Below, piece by piece: positions 34,893-42,232 of a DNA stretch of 64,000 nucleotides. Location of the stretch: the NCBI GenBank assembly GCA_904419525.1, contig CAJFRT010000011.1:17936-81935 (forward strand). Reading direction: 5' to 3'. The notes under the pieces were generated by a model, which was not told where the DNA came from, searched no databases, and worked only from the letters and a program-made list of their open reading frames with translations. The translations under genes and the position numbers were made by a program. This DNA comes from Candidatus Gallimonas merdae (lineage in GTDB: Bacteria; Bacillota; Clostridia; Christensenellales; Borkfalkiaceae). How positions within the stretch are numbered: the first letter of the stretch is position 1; each line of letters begins with the position of its first letter.

Positions 34893-35738
34893 TCACTGTC
34901 CGTCCGTGCAGCGGTGCTCCGTCAGAACATCGGCAAGGCGCGCGAACTGTGCGGGCGTGAGCGTCTCCCCCCGCGCCATGTCCGCGATACCCGCCTCCGA
35001 AAGCATCTCTTTCGCCTGTTCGCGCGAGAGCCGGAAGGTGTTCATCAGGTTGTTTTCAAGCGTCTTTCTTCTGCCCGAAAAGGCACACCGCACCACCGCG
35101 CGGTAGGCGCCGACGCTCCGCACGGGAATGCGATCTTGTTCAAAGTCGATGCGCACGACGGCGGAATCGACGTTGGGACGGGGCGTGAACATGGTGCGCG
35201 GCACCCGGCGCACGATGCGCGCTTCCCCCCTGAGGGCGATCGCCGCCGTGACCGCACCGTATTCGGGCGTGCCGGCCTGCGCCGTAAAGCGGTCGGCGAC
35301 CTCCTCCTGCACCATGACGGTGACCCCGTCGCAGCAGGACGCCTCCTCCAGAAAGCGCATCATGACGGGCGTGGTGACATAGTAGGGAAGATTGGCGACG
35401 ACGCGGTAATGTCCGAGCTCCGCCTCGATCGCACGGAGATCGGCGCGCAGAAAATCGCCGAACGCGACCTCCACGTTCTCGCAGCCCGCAAGCGTCTGCG
35501 CAAGCACGGGCCTGAGGGACGTGTCGATCTCATAGGCGAGCACCTTCCCTGCGGCCGCGGACAACGCGCGCGTGAGCGCACCCGCTCCCGCGCCGATCTC
35601 CAGAACGGTCGTCTTTTCGTCCACGCCCGCGTCGCGCACGATCGCGCCGAGCAGATTGGGATCGGTCAGAAAATTCTGGCCGAATTTCTTTTTGAAATAA
35701 AAATTGTTTCTGGCAAGGATTTCCCGGATCTCTTCCAT
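34893..35738 (-). CDS. rsmA: 16S rRNA (adenine1518/1519-N6)-dimethyltransferase
   Basis: 281 aa from the ATG at 35738 (GAGGAAAG site). KsgA family: FKKKFGQNFLTD, SAM motif VLEIGAGAGALTRAL, catalytic NLPYYVTTP (NLPY), and C-terminal PRTMFTPRPNVDSAVV with FSGRRKTLENNL. It dimethylates two adenosines in helix 45 of 16S rRNA. It lies downstream of metG-tatD-radical SAM on the same strand, the typical Firmicutes neighbourhood (metG-tatD-rnmV-ksgA), but with the radical SAM gene in place of rnmV. Confidence 0.96.
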   Translation of the reverse strand: MEEIREILARNNFYFKKKFGQNFLTDPNLLGAIVRDAGVDEKTTVLEIGAGAGALTRALSAAAGKVLAYEIDTSLRPVLAQTLAGCENVEVAFGDFLRADLRAIEAELGHYRVVANLPYYVTTPVMMRFLEEASCCDGVTVMVQEEVADRFTAQAGTPEYGAVTAAIALRGEARIVRRVPRTMFTPRPNVDSAVVRIDFEQDRIPVRSVGAYRAVVRCAFSGRRKTLENNLMNTFRLSREQAKEMLSEAGIADMARGETLTPAQFARLADVLTEHRCTDGQ

Positions 35739-35850
35739 TTCTTTCCTCACATAGGGCGGGCCGCCGCGCACAAACTGACACTGAGGGAACGGCCCTCCTT
35801 ACAAATGAACAAAGGGAGCCGTCTGCCATGGGCAGCGGCTCTCACGGTTT

Positions 35851-36441
35851 TTATTCGATGGTCGGACGCACGCGCAGGGGAATGCCCACCCGCGCGGCAA
35901 CGCCGCGGCAGGCCTCGATCTCCGCTTCGCCGATGCAGTCCACCACGGAAAACCAGCAGTTGAGGCCGTTTTCGCGGCAGGCGGACGCAAAAAAGAGCAT
36001 GGAGTCAAACGCCGTGTCCGGATTGATCGGGCGGCAGATCTTATCGTAGAGCTTTGCCTCGGACGCGTTGAGCGAAATGTTGATGCCGTCCAGCTTGCCG
36101 ACAAGTTCGGGCGCGATGTCCCGTCCGTTGATGACGCTTCCGTGGCCGTTGGTGTTCAGGCGCGTCTTTTTCCGATGCGCGTGTACATAGTCACACACTT
36201 CCAGCATGACGTCCAGGCGGTAGGTTGGCTCGCCGAAGCCGCAGAACACGACCTCGTCGCAGTCGCACTCCCCCAGCGCCCGTTCGATCTGCCCGGCGGA
36301 CGGTTCGCCGTCCCTGAGCCAGAGCGCATAGCCCTCGAACGTCTCCTTGCCGTTGCGCACGCAGAACGTGCAGCGGTTGGAACAGCGGTTGGTCAGATTG
36401 ACATACAGATTGTTTCCGATCCTGTAAACGTATGTGTCCAT
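35851..36441 (-). CDS. TatD-linked radical SAM protein
   Basis: 196 aa. The [4Fe-4S] motif CxxxCxxC is present as Cys20, Cys24 and Cys27 (TNRCSNRCTFCVRNG), followed by VVFCGFGEPTYRLD and TRLNTNGHGSV strands of a short partial TIM barrel. This is the small radical SAM family genetically linked to TatD; its reaction is unknown. It starts four bases after tatD's stop codon. No SPASM or other extra cluster domain. A weak hairpin follows before rsmA. Confidence 0.9.
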   Translation of the reverse strand: MDTYVYRIGNNLYVNLTNRCSNRCTFCVRNGKETFEGYALWLRDGEPSAGQIERALGECDCDEVVFCGFGEPTYRLDVMLEVCDYVHAHRKKTRLNTNGHGSVINGRDIAPELVGKLDGINISLNASEAKLYDKICRPINPDTAFDSMLFFASACRENGLNCWFSVVDCIGEAEIEACRGVAARVGIPLRVRPTIE

Positions 36442-36444
36442 GAT

Positions 36445-37206
36445 TCACCCCAATTTCGGAAAGAGAACGCGCGCGTTCTCCATGATCTGCGCCGCGAGCG
36501 CTTCCGGCTCCTCTGCGCGCAGCTGCGCGAGGCGCCGCACGATGACGGGAATGTTTGCGGGCGTGTTCTTTTCGCCGCGGAACGGGGACAGATAGGGGCT
36601 GTCCGTTTCCGAGAGGATCCGGTCGGCAGGACAGGCGCGCACGCTCTCCCACACGTTTTTGGCATTGTTGAAACAGGCCACGCCGCCGAAGGAACAGCGG
36701 GCGCCCAGCTCCAGAAAATCGTCCAGATTCGCCGCGCCGTGCGAATAGCAGTGCATCAGAAAGCCGTGTCCGAGCAGCTCCCGCCGTTCGCGCAGCATGG
36801 CAAGCATGTCGGCGCAGCAGTCGCGCGAATGGATCTGCACGGGCAGCGCGAGCGCATGGGCCAGCTCCAGCTGGGCGGAGAACACGCTCTGCTGCACGCG
36901 GCGGTCGGGCGTGTCCCAGTGGTAATCCAGCCCGATCTCCCCCACAGCCACGCACTTCCCCTCCCGCAGGAGAGCGCGCAGCTCGTCCGGTGTCCCGGCC
37001 GAAAAGCCCGCCGCCTCGGACGGATGGACTCCCGCCGTGAAATACAGCTCCGGATACTGTGCACACAGATCGCGGTGCATGCGGCTGTGCGCGACGGTGT
37101 CGCCCGCAAGAATGACGCGCACGACGCCCGCGGCGCGGATCTTCTCCCGTTCTGCGGGAATATCGTATCCTTCTTCCGCAAAATGGGCGTGGACGTCGAG
37201 GAACAT
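36445..37206 (-). CDS. tatD: TatD-family metal-dependent hydrolase (DNase)
   Basis: 253 aa from the ATG at 37206, which overlaps the metG stop by one base (TGATG). TIM-barrel amidohydrolase motifs: DVHAHF, GEIGLDYHW, PVQIHSRD, MHCYSHG and SETDSPYL provide the two-metal site. The family includes 3'-5' exonucleases and D-aminoacyl-tRNA-related activities in Firmicutes. Coupled translation with metG and the radical SAM gene. Confidence 0.93.
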   Translation of the reverse strand: MFLDVHAHFAEEGYDIPAEREKIRAAGVVRVILAGDTVAHSRMHRDLCAQYPELYFTAGVHPSEAAGFSAGTPDELRALLREGKCVAVGEIGLDYHWDTPDRRVQQSVFSAQLELAHALALPVQIHSRDCCADMLAMLRERRELLGHGFLMHCYSHGAANLDDFLELGARCSFGGVACFNNAKNVWESVRACPADRILSETDSPYLSPFRGEKNTPANIPVIVRRLAQLRAEEPEALAAQIMENARVLFPKLG

Positions 37207-39185
37207 CAGCGGATCCCCGCCCCGTCCGGCATCGCCTTTTCGGGCGCGATCAGCGAAAGGTTGCCCTCCGCGTCCTCCGCGCACAGCACCATGCCCTCAG
37301 ACAGCACGCCGCACAGCTTGACGGGCTTCAGATTGGTGACGAGCACCACTTTTTTGCCCACCATCTCCTCCGGCGTATACCACTTTGCGATCCCCGAAAC
37401 GACGGAACGCACCTCGCCGCCCACGCGAATGGTCTCGTGCAGGAGCTTGGAGGACTTGGGCACGCGCTCGCAGGCGATGACCTCGCCTACCTTAAGTTCG
37501 ACTTTTGCAAAGTCGTCGATCGTGATCTCACATTTTGCGGGAACGTCCGCTTCTTTTTGCGCCGCCTGCTCCGCGCCGACGTTTTCGCGCTCGTATTCCG
37601 CTTTCTGCGCCCTGCGGATCTCCTCCACGCGGGGGGCGACCTCCTTCCAGTCGAACCGGGCAAAGAGCGCCTCGTCCGTCTCCGCGATCTGATTTCCGCT
37701 CGGATACACGCCGAACACGACGCACTCTTCGAGCGTCTTGAGCGGCGCATTCAGGTAGGCCGCGATCCGCTCCGCCGTGCCGGGCAGGAAGGGCGCAAGA
37801 AGGCTCGCGCCCGTCAGAATGCTCTCGGTCAGGTTATAGAGCAACGTCGCAAGGCGGGCTTTTTTCGTCTCGTCCTTGCCGAGTGCCCAGGGCATCGTCT
37901 CATCGATATATTTGTTGGCGCGGCGGAAGATGACGAACAGCTCGTTGAGCGCATCGGCGATACGCAGCTCCTCCATGCATGCCGTGACCTTTTCCGCCGC
38001 CCCCGTGACGGCGGCTTTCAGGTCGTCGTCCACGGGCTCCGCGGCCCCCATGTCCGCAGTCACGCCGCCGAAGTACTTCCTGCTCATCGCGAGCGTGCGC
38101 CGCACAAGGTTGCCCAGCGTGTTGGCGAGGTCGGAATTGACCCGCTCGCAGACCAGCTCCCACGTGATCGTGCCGTCGCCCTCATAGGGCATTTCATGCA
38201 GCACGAAATAGCGCACCGCGTCCACACCGAACACGGAGGCAAGGTCGTCCGCATAGATGACGTTGCCGCGCGACTTGCTCATCTTTTCGCCCCCCTGCAA
38301 CAGCCACGGGTGCGCAAAGACGTGATCGGGCAGCGGCTCGCCGAGCGCCATCAGAAAGATGGGCCAGTAGATGGTGTGGAAACGCGCGATGTCCTTGCCG
38401 ATGACGTGCAGCTTTTCCGCGCTGCGCCAGTAGGTGTCATAGAGTTCCCCGCTTGCGCCGTCCGGGTCGTACCCCAGGCCGGAAATGTAGTTGGTGAGCG
38501 CGTCCAGCCAGACGTAGACGACGTGCTTTTCGTCAAAGTCGACGGGGATCCCCCACTTGAACGACGTGCGCGAGACGCACAGATCCTGCAATCCCTTTTT
38601 CAGGAAATTGTTCATCATCTCGTTCTTGCGCGAGACGGGACGAATGAAGTCGGGGTGACTTTCGATGTGCGCGATGAGGCGGTCGGCATACTTGCCCATG
38701 CGGAAGAAATAGGCCTCTTCCTTGGCCCGCTTCACCTCTCTGCCGCAGTCGGGACACTTGCCGCCGACGAGCTGGCTCTCCGTCCAGAAGCTCTCGCAGG
38801 GCGTGCAGTACCAGCCCTCGTACTCGCCCTTGTAGATGTCTCCCTGTTCATAGAACTTGCGGAAGATCTTCTGCACGGTCTTTACGTGGTCTGCGTCCGT
38901 CGTGCGGATAAACTTGTCGTAGCCGACGTTCACGCCGTCCCAGATCGTGCGGATGACGTTTGCCACCTTGTCCACGTACGCCTTGGGCGTGACGTGCGCC
39001 GCGGCGGCCTTTTCTTCGATCTTCTGGCCGTGCTCGTCCGTGCCCGTCTGGAAGCGCACGTCATAGCCCTGCAGCTTCTTGTAGCGCACGATGGCGTCCG
39101 TCAGGATCGCTTCGTAAGTGTTTCCGATGTGCGGCTTGCCGGAAGTATAGGCGATCGCCGTCGTCACATAGTAAGGTTTTTTCAT
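37206..39185 (-). CDS. metG: Methionyl-tRNA synthetase
   Basis: 659 aa. The open frame extends far upstream, but the ATG at 39185 with GGGAG before it gives the conserved N-terminus KKPYYVTTAIAYTSGKPHIGNTYEA (HIGH motif as PHIG). CxxC pairs (CTPC, CPDC) form the zinc knuckle near residues 125-150; KMSKSRGN binds ATP. The C-terminal 110 residues are an EMAPII-type tRNA-binding OB fold (AKVELKVGEVIACERVPKSSKLL). Normal length. First gene of the metG-tatD-rSAM-rsmA unit. Confidence 0.97.
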   Translation of the reverse strand: MKKPYYVTTAIAYTSGKPHIGNTYEAILTDAIVRYKKLQGYDVRFQTGTDEHGQKIEEKAAAAHVTPKAYVDKVANVIRTIWDGVNVGYDKFIRTTDADHVKTVQKIFRKFYEQGDIYKGEYEGWYCTPCESFWTESQLVGGKCPDCGREVKRAKEEAYFFRMGKYADRLIAHIESHPDFIRPVSRKNEMMNNFLKKGLQDLCVSRTSFKWGIPVDFDEKHVVYVWLDALTNYISGLGYDPDGASGELYDTYWRSAEKLHVIGKDIARFHTIYWPIFLMALGEPLPDHVFAHPWLLQGGEKMSKSRGNVIYADDLASVFGVDAVRYFVLHEMPYEGDGTITWELVCERVNSDLANTLGNLVRRTLAMSRKYFGGVTADMGAAEPVDDDLKAAVTGAAEKVTACMEELRIADALNELFVIFRRANKYIDETMPWALGKDETKKARLATLLYNLTESILTGASLLAPFLPGTAERIAAYLNAPLKTLEECVVFGVYPSGNQIAETDEALFARFDWKEVAPRVEEIRRAQKAEYERENVGAEQAAQKEADVPAKCEITIDDFAKVELKVGEVIACERVPKSSKLLHETIRVGGEVRSVVSGIAKWYTPEEMVGKKVVLVTNLKPVKLCGVLSEGMVLCAEDAEGNLSLIAPEKAMPDGAGIR

Positions 39186-39262
39186 TTTGACTCCCTGCGG
39201 TCTTTCTTTCCCGCCCATTATACTGTATTTCCGAAAAAATGTAAACTGTTTTGCCCCGCGCG

Positions 39263-39877
39263 TCAGTCCGGAAAGCGCTCCGGAAACGCATTCACCCAGC
39301 GCGCCGCGCCGGTGCGCCGCCGCTCCCATTCCCCGCGCAGGATCGCGTGCACGCAGACGTCCGCATGCTCCCCCGTAGAGAGCATGCGCCAGTCGCCGCG
39401 CAGCACCCCTTCCGCCCGCATGCCGCACTTTTCCATCACCCTGCCCGATGCGGCGTTCTGCACGACGTGTCTTGCCGCAATGCGGTAAAGGCCGACTTCG
39501 GAAAAGAGATAGTCGACGACGCGCCCGACCGCCTCCGTCATCAGTCCCCTTCCCCAGAGCCTGCGCGAAAGGCACCAGCCGAGCTGTGCGCTCTCCGTGC
39601 GCTTGTCGAGCGAGACCACGCTGATGTCGCCCACCACTTCGCCGTCCGCGCGCAGCGTGATCGCCCAATGATAGACGTCGTCCAGGCCGGACTCGGCCTC
39701 CCACGCGGCGAGAAGCCGCCCCGTAAAGGCAATGTCCGTGTGCGGCGCCCAGGTGAGGTAGCGGGCGACCTCGGGATCGGCCATCCAGTTTGCATACGCC
39801 TGACCGGCGTCCCCCGCGCAAAAGGGCCGCAGGACGAGCCGCTGCGTTCTGAGAATTCTGCTGCCGAGCTGATTCAT
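39263..39877 (-). CDS. GNAT acetyltransferase, RimJ/RimL type
   Basis: 204 aa from the ATG at 39877 with GGAGG upstream. The GNAT core is visible: LRTQRLVLRPF, WAITLRADGEVVGDISV, acetyl-CoA loop region RRLWGRGLMTEAV (Q/R-x-x-G-x-G/A type) and NAASGRVMEKCGM. It may acetylate a ribosomal-protein or small-molecule amine. Its long leader contains a large hairpin followed by an intrinsic terminator, so expression is likely attenuated by some signal. Confidence 0.85.
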   Translation of the reverse strand: MNQLGSRILRTQRLVLRPFCAGDAGQAYANWMADPEVARYLTWAPHTDIAFTGRLLAAWEAESGLDDVYHWAITLRADGEVVGDISVVSLDKRTESAQLGWCLSRRLWGRGLMTEAVGRVVDYLFSEVGLYRIAARHVVQNAASGRVMEKCGMRAEGVLRGDWRMLSTGEHADVCVHAILRGEWERRRTGAARWVNAFPERFPD

Positions 39878-39918
39878 GAAAACCTCCGTTTTCCGCCGCG
39901 GCAAGCCTGCGTACAAAC

Positions 39919-39943
39919 AAAAAAGCCCGCCGTTCGGCGGACC
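39919..39943 (-). terminator. Intrinsic terminator inside the GNAT leader
   Basis: Stem CCGCCG/CGGCGG with a 3-base loop and six T on the minus strand, about 40 bases before the GNAT start codon. Confidence 0.75.
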
Positions 39944-39964
39944 TTTCTTTTCGATTATGACGAC

Positions 39965-40010
39965 ACGCCAAACTACCGTATTTGCATTGCAAACACGGTA
40001 CGCATGGCGT
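39965..40010 (-). promoter_or_regulatory. Long two-part hairpin in the GNAT leader
   Basis: Outer stem ACGCCA/TGGCGT and a 12-bp inner stem (ACCGTGTTTGCA with TGCAAATACGGT, one G-U pair), between the promoter and the terminator. It may be a riboswitch or attenuator element; no known class is recognised. Confidence 0.55.
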
Positions 40011-40041
40011 TGAAATGACATCCTGAAACTTCCATGGTCCT

Positions 40042-40070
40042 ATTGTACCGCTTGGGCGGACGCTTGTCAA
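40042..40070 (-). promoter_or_regulatory. Promoter of the GNAT gene leader
   Basis: Minus strand TTGACA (40065-40070), 17-nt spacer, TACAAT (40042-40047). It gives a leader of about 158 nt. Confidence 0.85.
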
Positions 40071-40135
40071 GCGGTCGATGATAATTTTTTTGCCGCGGAC
40101 AAATGTTCCGCATAACAAAAAGCGCGGTGCGGCGC

Positions 40136-40609
40136 TCATCCGCGCGCCGCACCGCCGTCTTTTTCTGTTTCGTTTCCGCGCCCGCGGATCAGTCTCCCGT
40201 CCAGTATTTCAGGATCGGGACACAACATGGAGATCACCAACCTGCCATCATGCTTAATTTCAAGATTCATTTCCCGATAGCATCCCGGGCACAATACGGA
40301 CTTTGTGCCTGTCCGAGGCAGAACTTCCCCGCAGACGGGACAGCAGAGCACCGTCCCCTTCAGCTTATCCGGCGGAGACGGCGGAGGCGGTAGAAGGGAA
40401 GGAGGGGGAGGCGGAGGGGGAGGCGGGGGTGTGGATATGACAGCCAGCGTTCCGTTTTGAAAAGCCTCCTCGGAAAAATGCTCCGCAACGGGGTCAAACA
40501 CGACCTCGACAAGCCCGGACACTTCGTCGATATCTTCGATCATTCCTTCCCGCCCGCTTCTCACGTCACGAACTCTTGCCCCGCAGAAAATTTTTTTGTG
40601 TGGCTGCAT
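40136..40609 (-). CDS. Polyproline-linker protein with zinc ribbon
   Basis: 157 aa from the ATG at 40609 (GGGAG site). Residues about 1-60 form a small beta domain (KIFCGARVRDVRSGREGMIEDIDEVSGLVEVVF), perhaps SH3-like. A linker of ten consecutive prolines plus PPPPSPP follows at about 61-80. Then comes a zinc ribbon (CPVCG at about 90 and CPGC at about 107) and a charged tail. Translation of such a run requires elongation factor P. No known family; standalone gene divergent from the SpmA-like gene. Confidence 0.7.
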   Translation of the reverse strand: MQPHKKIFCGARVRDVRSGREGMIEDIDEVSGLVEVVFDPVAEHFSEEAFQNGTLAVISTPPPPPPPPPPSLLPPPPSPPDKLKGTVLCCPVCGEVLPRTGTKSVLCPGCYREMNLEIKHDGRLVISMLCPDPEILDGRLIRGRGNETEKDGGAARG

Positions 40610-40743
40610 GATTTTCTCCCTTATAAAAAACTCACTTTTATTATACCATATTCGATGTACCAAAAATCGCCCAATTGTGCAGAAATACTCTGTCTGCACA
40701 GAAAATGCGCATGCTGCGGTGCGCCGCGGACATACAATACCCT

Positions 40744-41292
40744 ATGAATATCATCTTTGCCGCCGTGTTTCTGGCCGCGGCGGTCATCTTCCTCATCGCC
40801 GACCCCGAAGGGTTTCTTCCGGCCATGCTTGCGGGCGGGCAGAAGGCGGCGACCGTCTCCCTTGCCCTGCTCGCCTCGTACTGCGTCTGGCTGGGCTTTT
40901 TCAAAGTGCTTGAACAAAGCGGTCTATCCGACCGGCTTGCAAAGGGACTGTTCCCCGCGGCGCGCAGGCTGTTCCGCTCCGACGACAGGGAGGCCGTCTC
41001 GCTCGCCTGCCAGAACCTTGCCGCGAATGTGCTGGGGCTTCCGGGCGCGCCCACGCCGCCCGGCGTCGCCGCCACGCAGAAATTTCTGAACGCGCGCAAC
41101 GGCTATGCCGCCGATATGCTCTTCGTGCTGAACGCGACGAGCCTGCAGCTTCTGCCCACGACCGTCGTCGCCCTGCGCGCCGCCGCGGGCGCCGCGTCCC
41201 CCGCCGATATCTTTCTTCCCACCCTGCTGGCGACGCTGTTTTCCACCCTTCTGGGCGCCGTGCTCGTATTCGTCACGAGGAAGCGCACATGA
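40744..41292 (+). CDS. Spore-maturation protein A-like (nucleoside-recognition domain) membrane protein
   Basis: 182 aa from the ATG at 40744. No Shine-Dalgarno is visible; a TACAAT lies five bases upstream, so a leaderless mRNA is possible but a -35 box is not obvious. About four membrane helices. The motifs ACQNLAANVLGLPGAPTPPGVAATQ and LNATSLQLLPTTVVALR are typical of the SpmA/nucleoside-recognition (gate) domain. It overlaps the SpmB-like gene by four bases. In Bacillus the pair affects spore core dehydration; membrane transport is a likely but unproven activity. Confidence 0.85.
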   Translation: MNIIFAAVFLAAAVIFLIADPEGFLPAMLAGGQKAATVSLALLASYCVWLGFFKVLEQSGLSDRLAKGLFPAARRLFRSDDREAVSLACQNLAANVLGLPGAPTPPGVAATQKFLNARNGYAADMLFVLNATSLQLLPTTVVALRAAAGAASPADIFLPTLLATLFSTLLGAVLVFVTRKRT

Positions 41293-41798
41293 AATATGCC
41301 GCCCTGATCATTCCCCTGCTGTTCGCGGCCCTGTTTGTCTACGCCCTGATCAGAAAGGTCCGGCTGTACGACTGCTTTACCGAGGGCGTCAAGGGCGCGA
41401 TCCCCCTTGTCGTCTCCCTCTTCCCCTACCTGGTGTCCGTCCTCATCCTCTCCGAACTGTTCGAGCAGAGCGGACTCTCCGCCCGGCTGACACAGGGACT
41501 TGCGCCCGTGTTCCGCTTCCTGGGCATTCCGCCCGAGATCGGAAAGCTCGTTCTGCTCAAACCCTTTTCGGGGAGCGGCTCCACGGCCCTGCTTTCCGAG
41601 ATCCTTTCCGCATACGGCGCGGACAGCTACATCGCGCGGTGCGCCTGCGTGGCGTACGGCTCCAGCGAGACGGTGTTTTTCATTTCCGCCGTGTACTTTG
41701 CGGGGAGCAGGAAAAATCTGACAAAGCCCGTTCTGATCGCCCTGTTTTCCAACTTTGCAAGTCTGATCCTGGGCTGTCTTTTCTGCAGAATCCTGTAA
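41289..41798 (+). CDS. Spore-maturation protein B-like membrane protein
   Basis: 169 aa, translated from an ATGA overlap with the SpmA-like gene. Four or five membrane helices with the gate motif KPFSGSGSTALLSEILSAYGADSYIARCACVAYGSSETVFFISAVYF. It forms a complex with the SpmA-like partner. The presence of the pair fits a sporulating or formerly sporulating Clostridia lineage, although these proteins also occur in non-sporulating ones. Confidence 0.88.
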   Translation: MKYAALIIPLLFAALFVYALIRKVRLYDCFTEGVKGAIPLVVSLFPYLVSVLILSELFEQSGLSARLTQGLAPVFRFLGIPPEIGKLVLLKPFSGSGSTALLSEILSAYGADSYIARCACVAYGSSETVFFISAVYFAGSRKNLTKPVLIALFSNFASLILGCLFCRIL

Positions 41799-41911
41799 AA
41801 TCCCGTCCGACTGTGCGTATTTATAATTTTTAAGTCACTTTATGAAAGAATTTTATGCGCTTTGCGATAAATTCACAGAAAAAATTTTTTTGAAAATTTT
41901 CGACGAAATAT

Positions 41912-41940
41912 TTTACATTTCGCATAAGGGCGGTTATAAT
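41912..41940 (+). promoter_or_regulatory. Orphan near-consensus promoter
   Basis: TTTACA (41912-41917), 17-nt spacer, TATAAT (41935-41940), with an A/T-rich UP-like stretch before it. No protein gene follows on this strand. Confidence 0.8.
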
Positions 41941-41946
41941 ATGGGT

Positions 41947-42058
41947 GTCAAAAGCAAGTGAGACAGCTCCTTGCGGACGGCATGAAACAGCTCATCATTT
42001 TTCCCCCTTATCATATAGTAAACCCCCCGGAACGCGAGTTCCGGGGGGTTTACTATTC
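41947..42058 (+). ncRNA. Putative small RNA ending in a long palindromic hairpin
   Basis: Transcription from the promoter at 41912-41940 would begin near 41947. About 70 bases later comes an 18-bp perfect stem (TAGTAAACCCCCCGGAAC and complement, loop GCGA, 42016-42055). The following T content is modest (TATT). No convincing open frame with a ribosome site lies inside. This could be a small regulatory RNA or a leader remnant. It fills the gene-free stretch 41799-42232; nothing was recognised in 42059-42187. Confidence 0.45.
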
Positions 42059-42187
42059 CGGCGCTTCGGGCGCGGCGACCTGTACGTCCGGACGATCGTT
42101 TCATCATTCGTCTTTCCCGAACCCCGCGGCGGCTTCGGCCATGCCCGTGCGCCGCTTTGCGTCGGGCGCGGGGATTTCGTTGACACA

Positions 42188-42223
42188 GACAAAGCGCTTC
42201 CGCATACATTGCGGAAGCGCTTT
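42188..42223 (-). terminator. Terminator of the O-antigen-ligase-like gene
   Basis: A 14-bp perfect stem (AAAGCGCTTCCGCA and complement) nine bases after the stop codon; the T-tract is short. Confidence 0.65.
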
Positions 42224-42232
42224 CCATTCCGG

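Noticed and set aside
41947..42058. 6S RNA as identity of the putative small RNA
   Set aside because: 6S RNA has a long rod with a central bubble mimicking an open promoter; this region has only one terminal hairpin and is too short.
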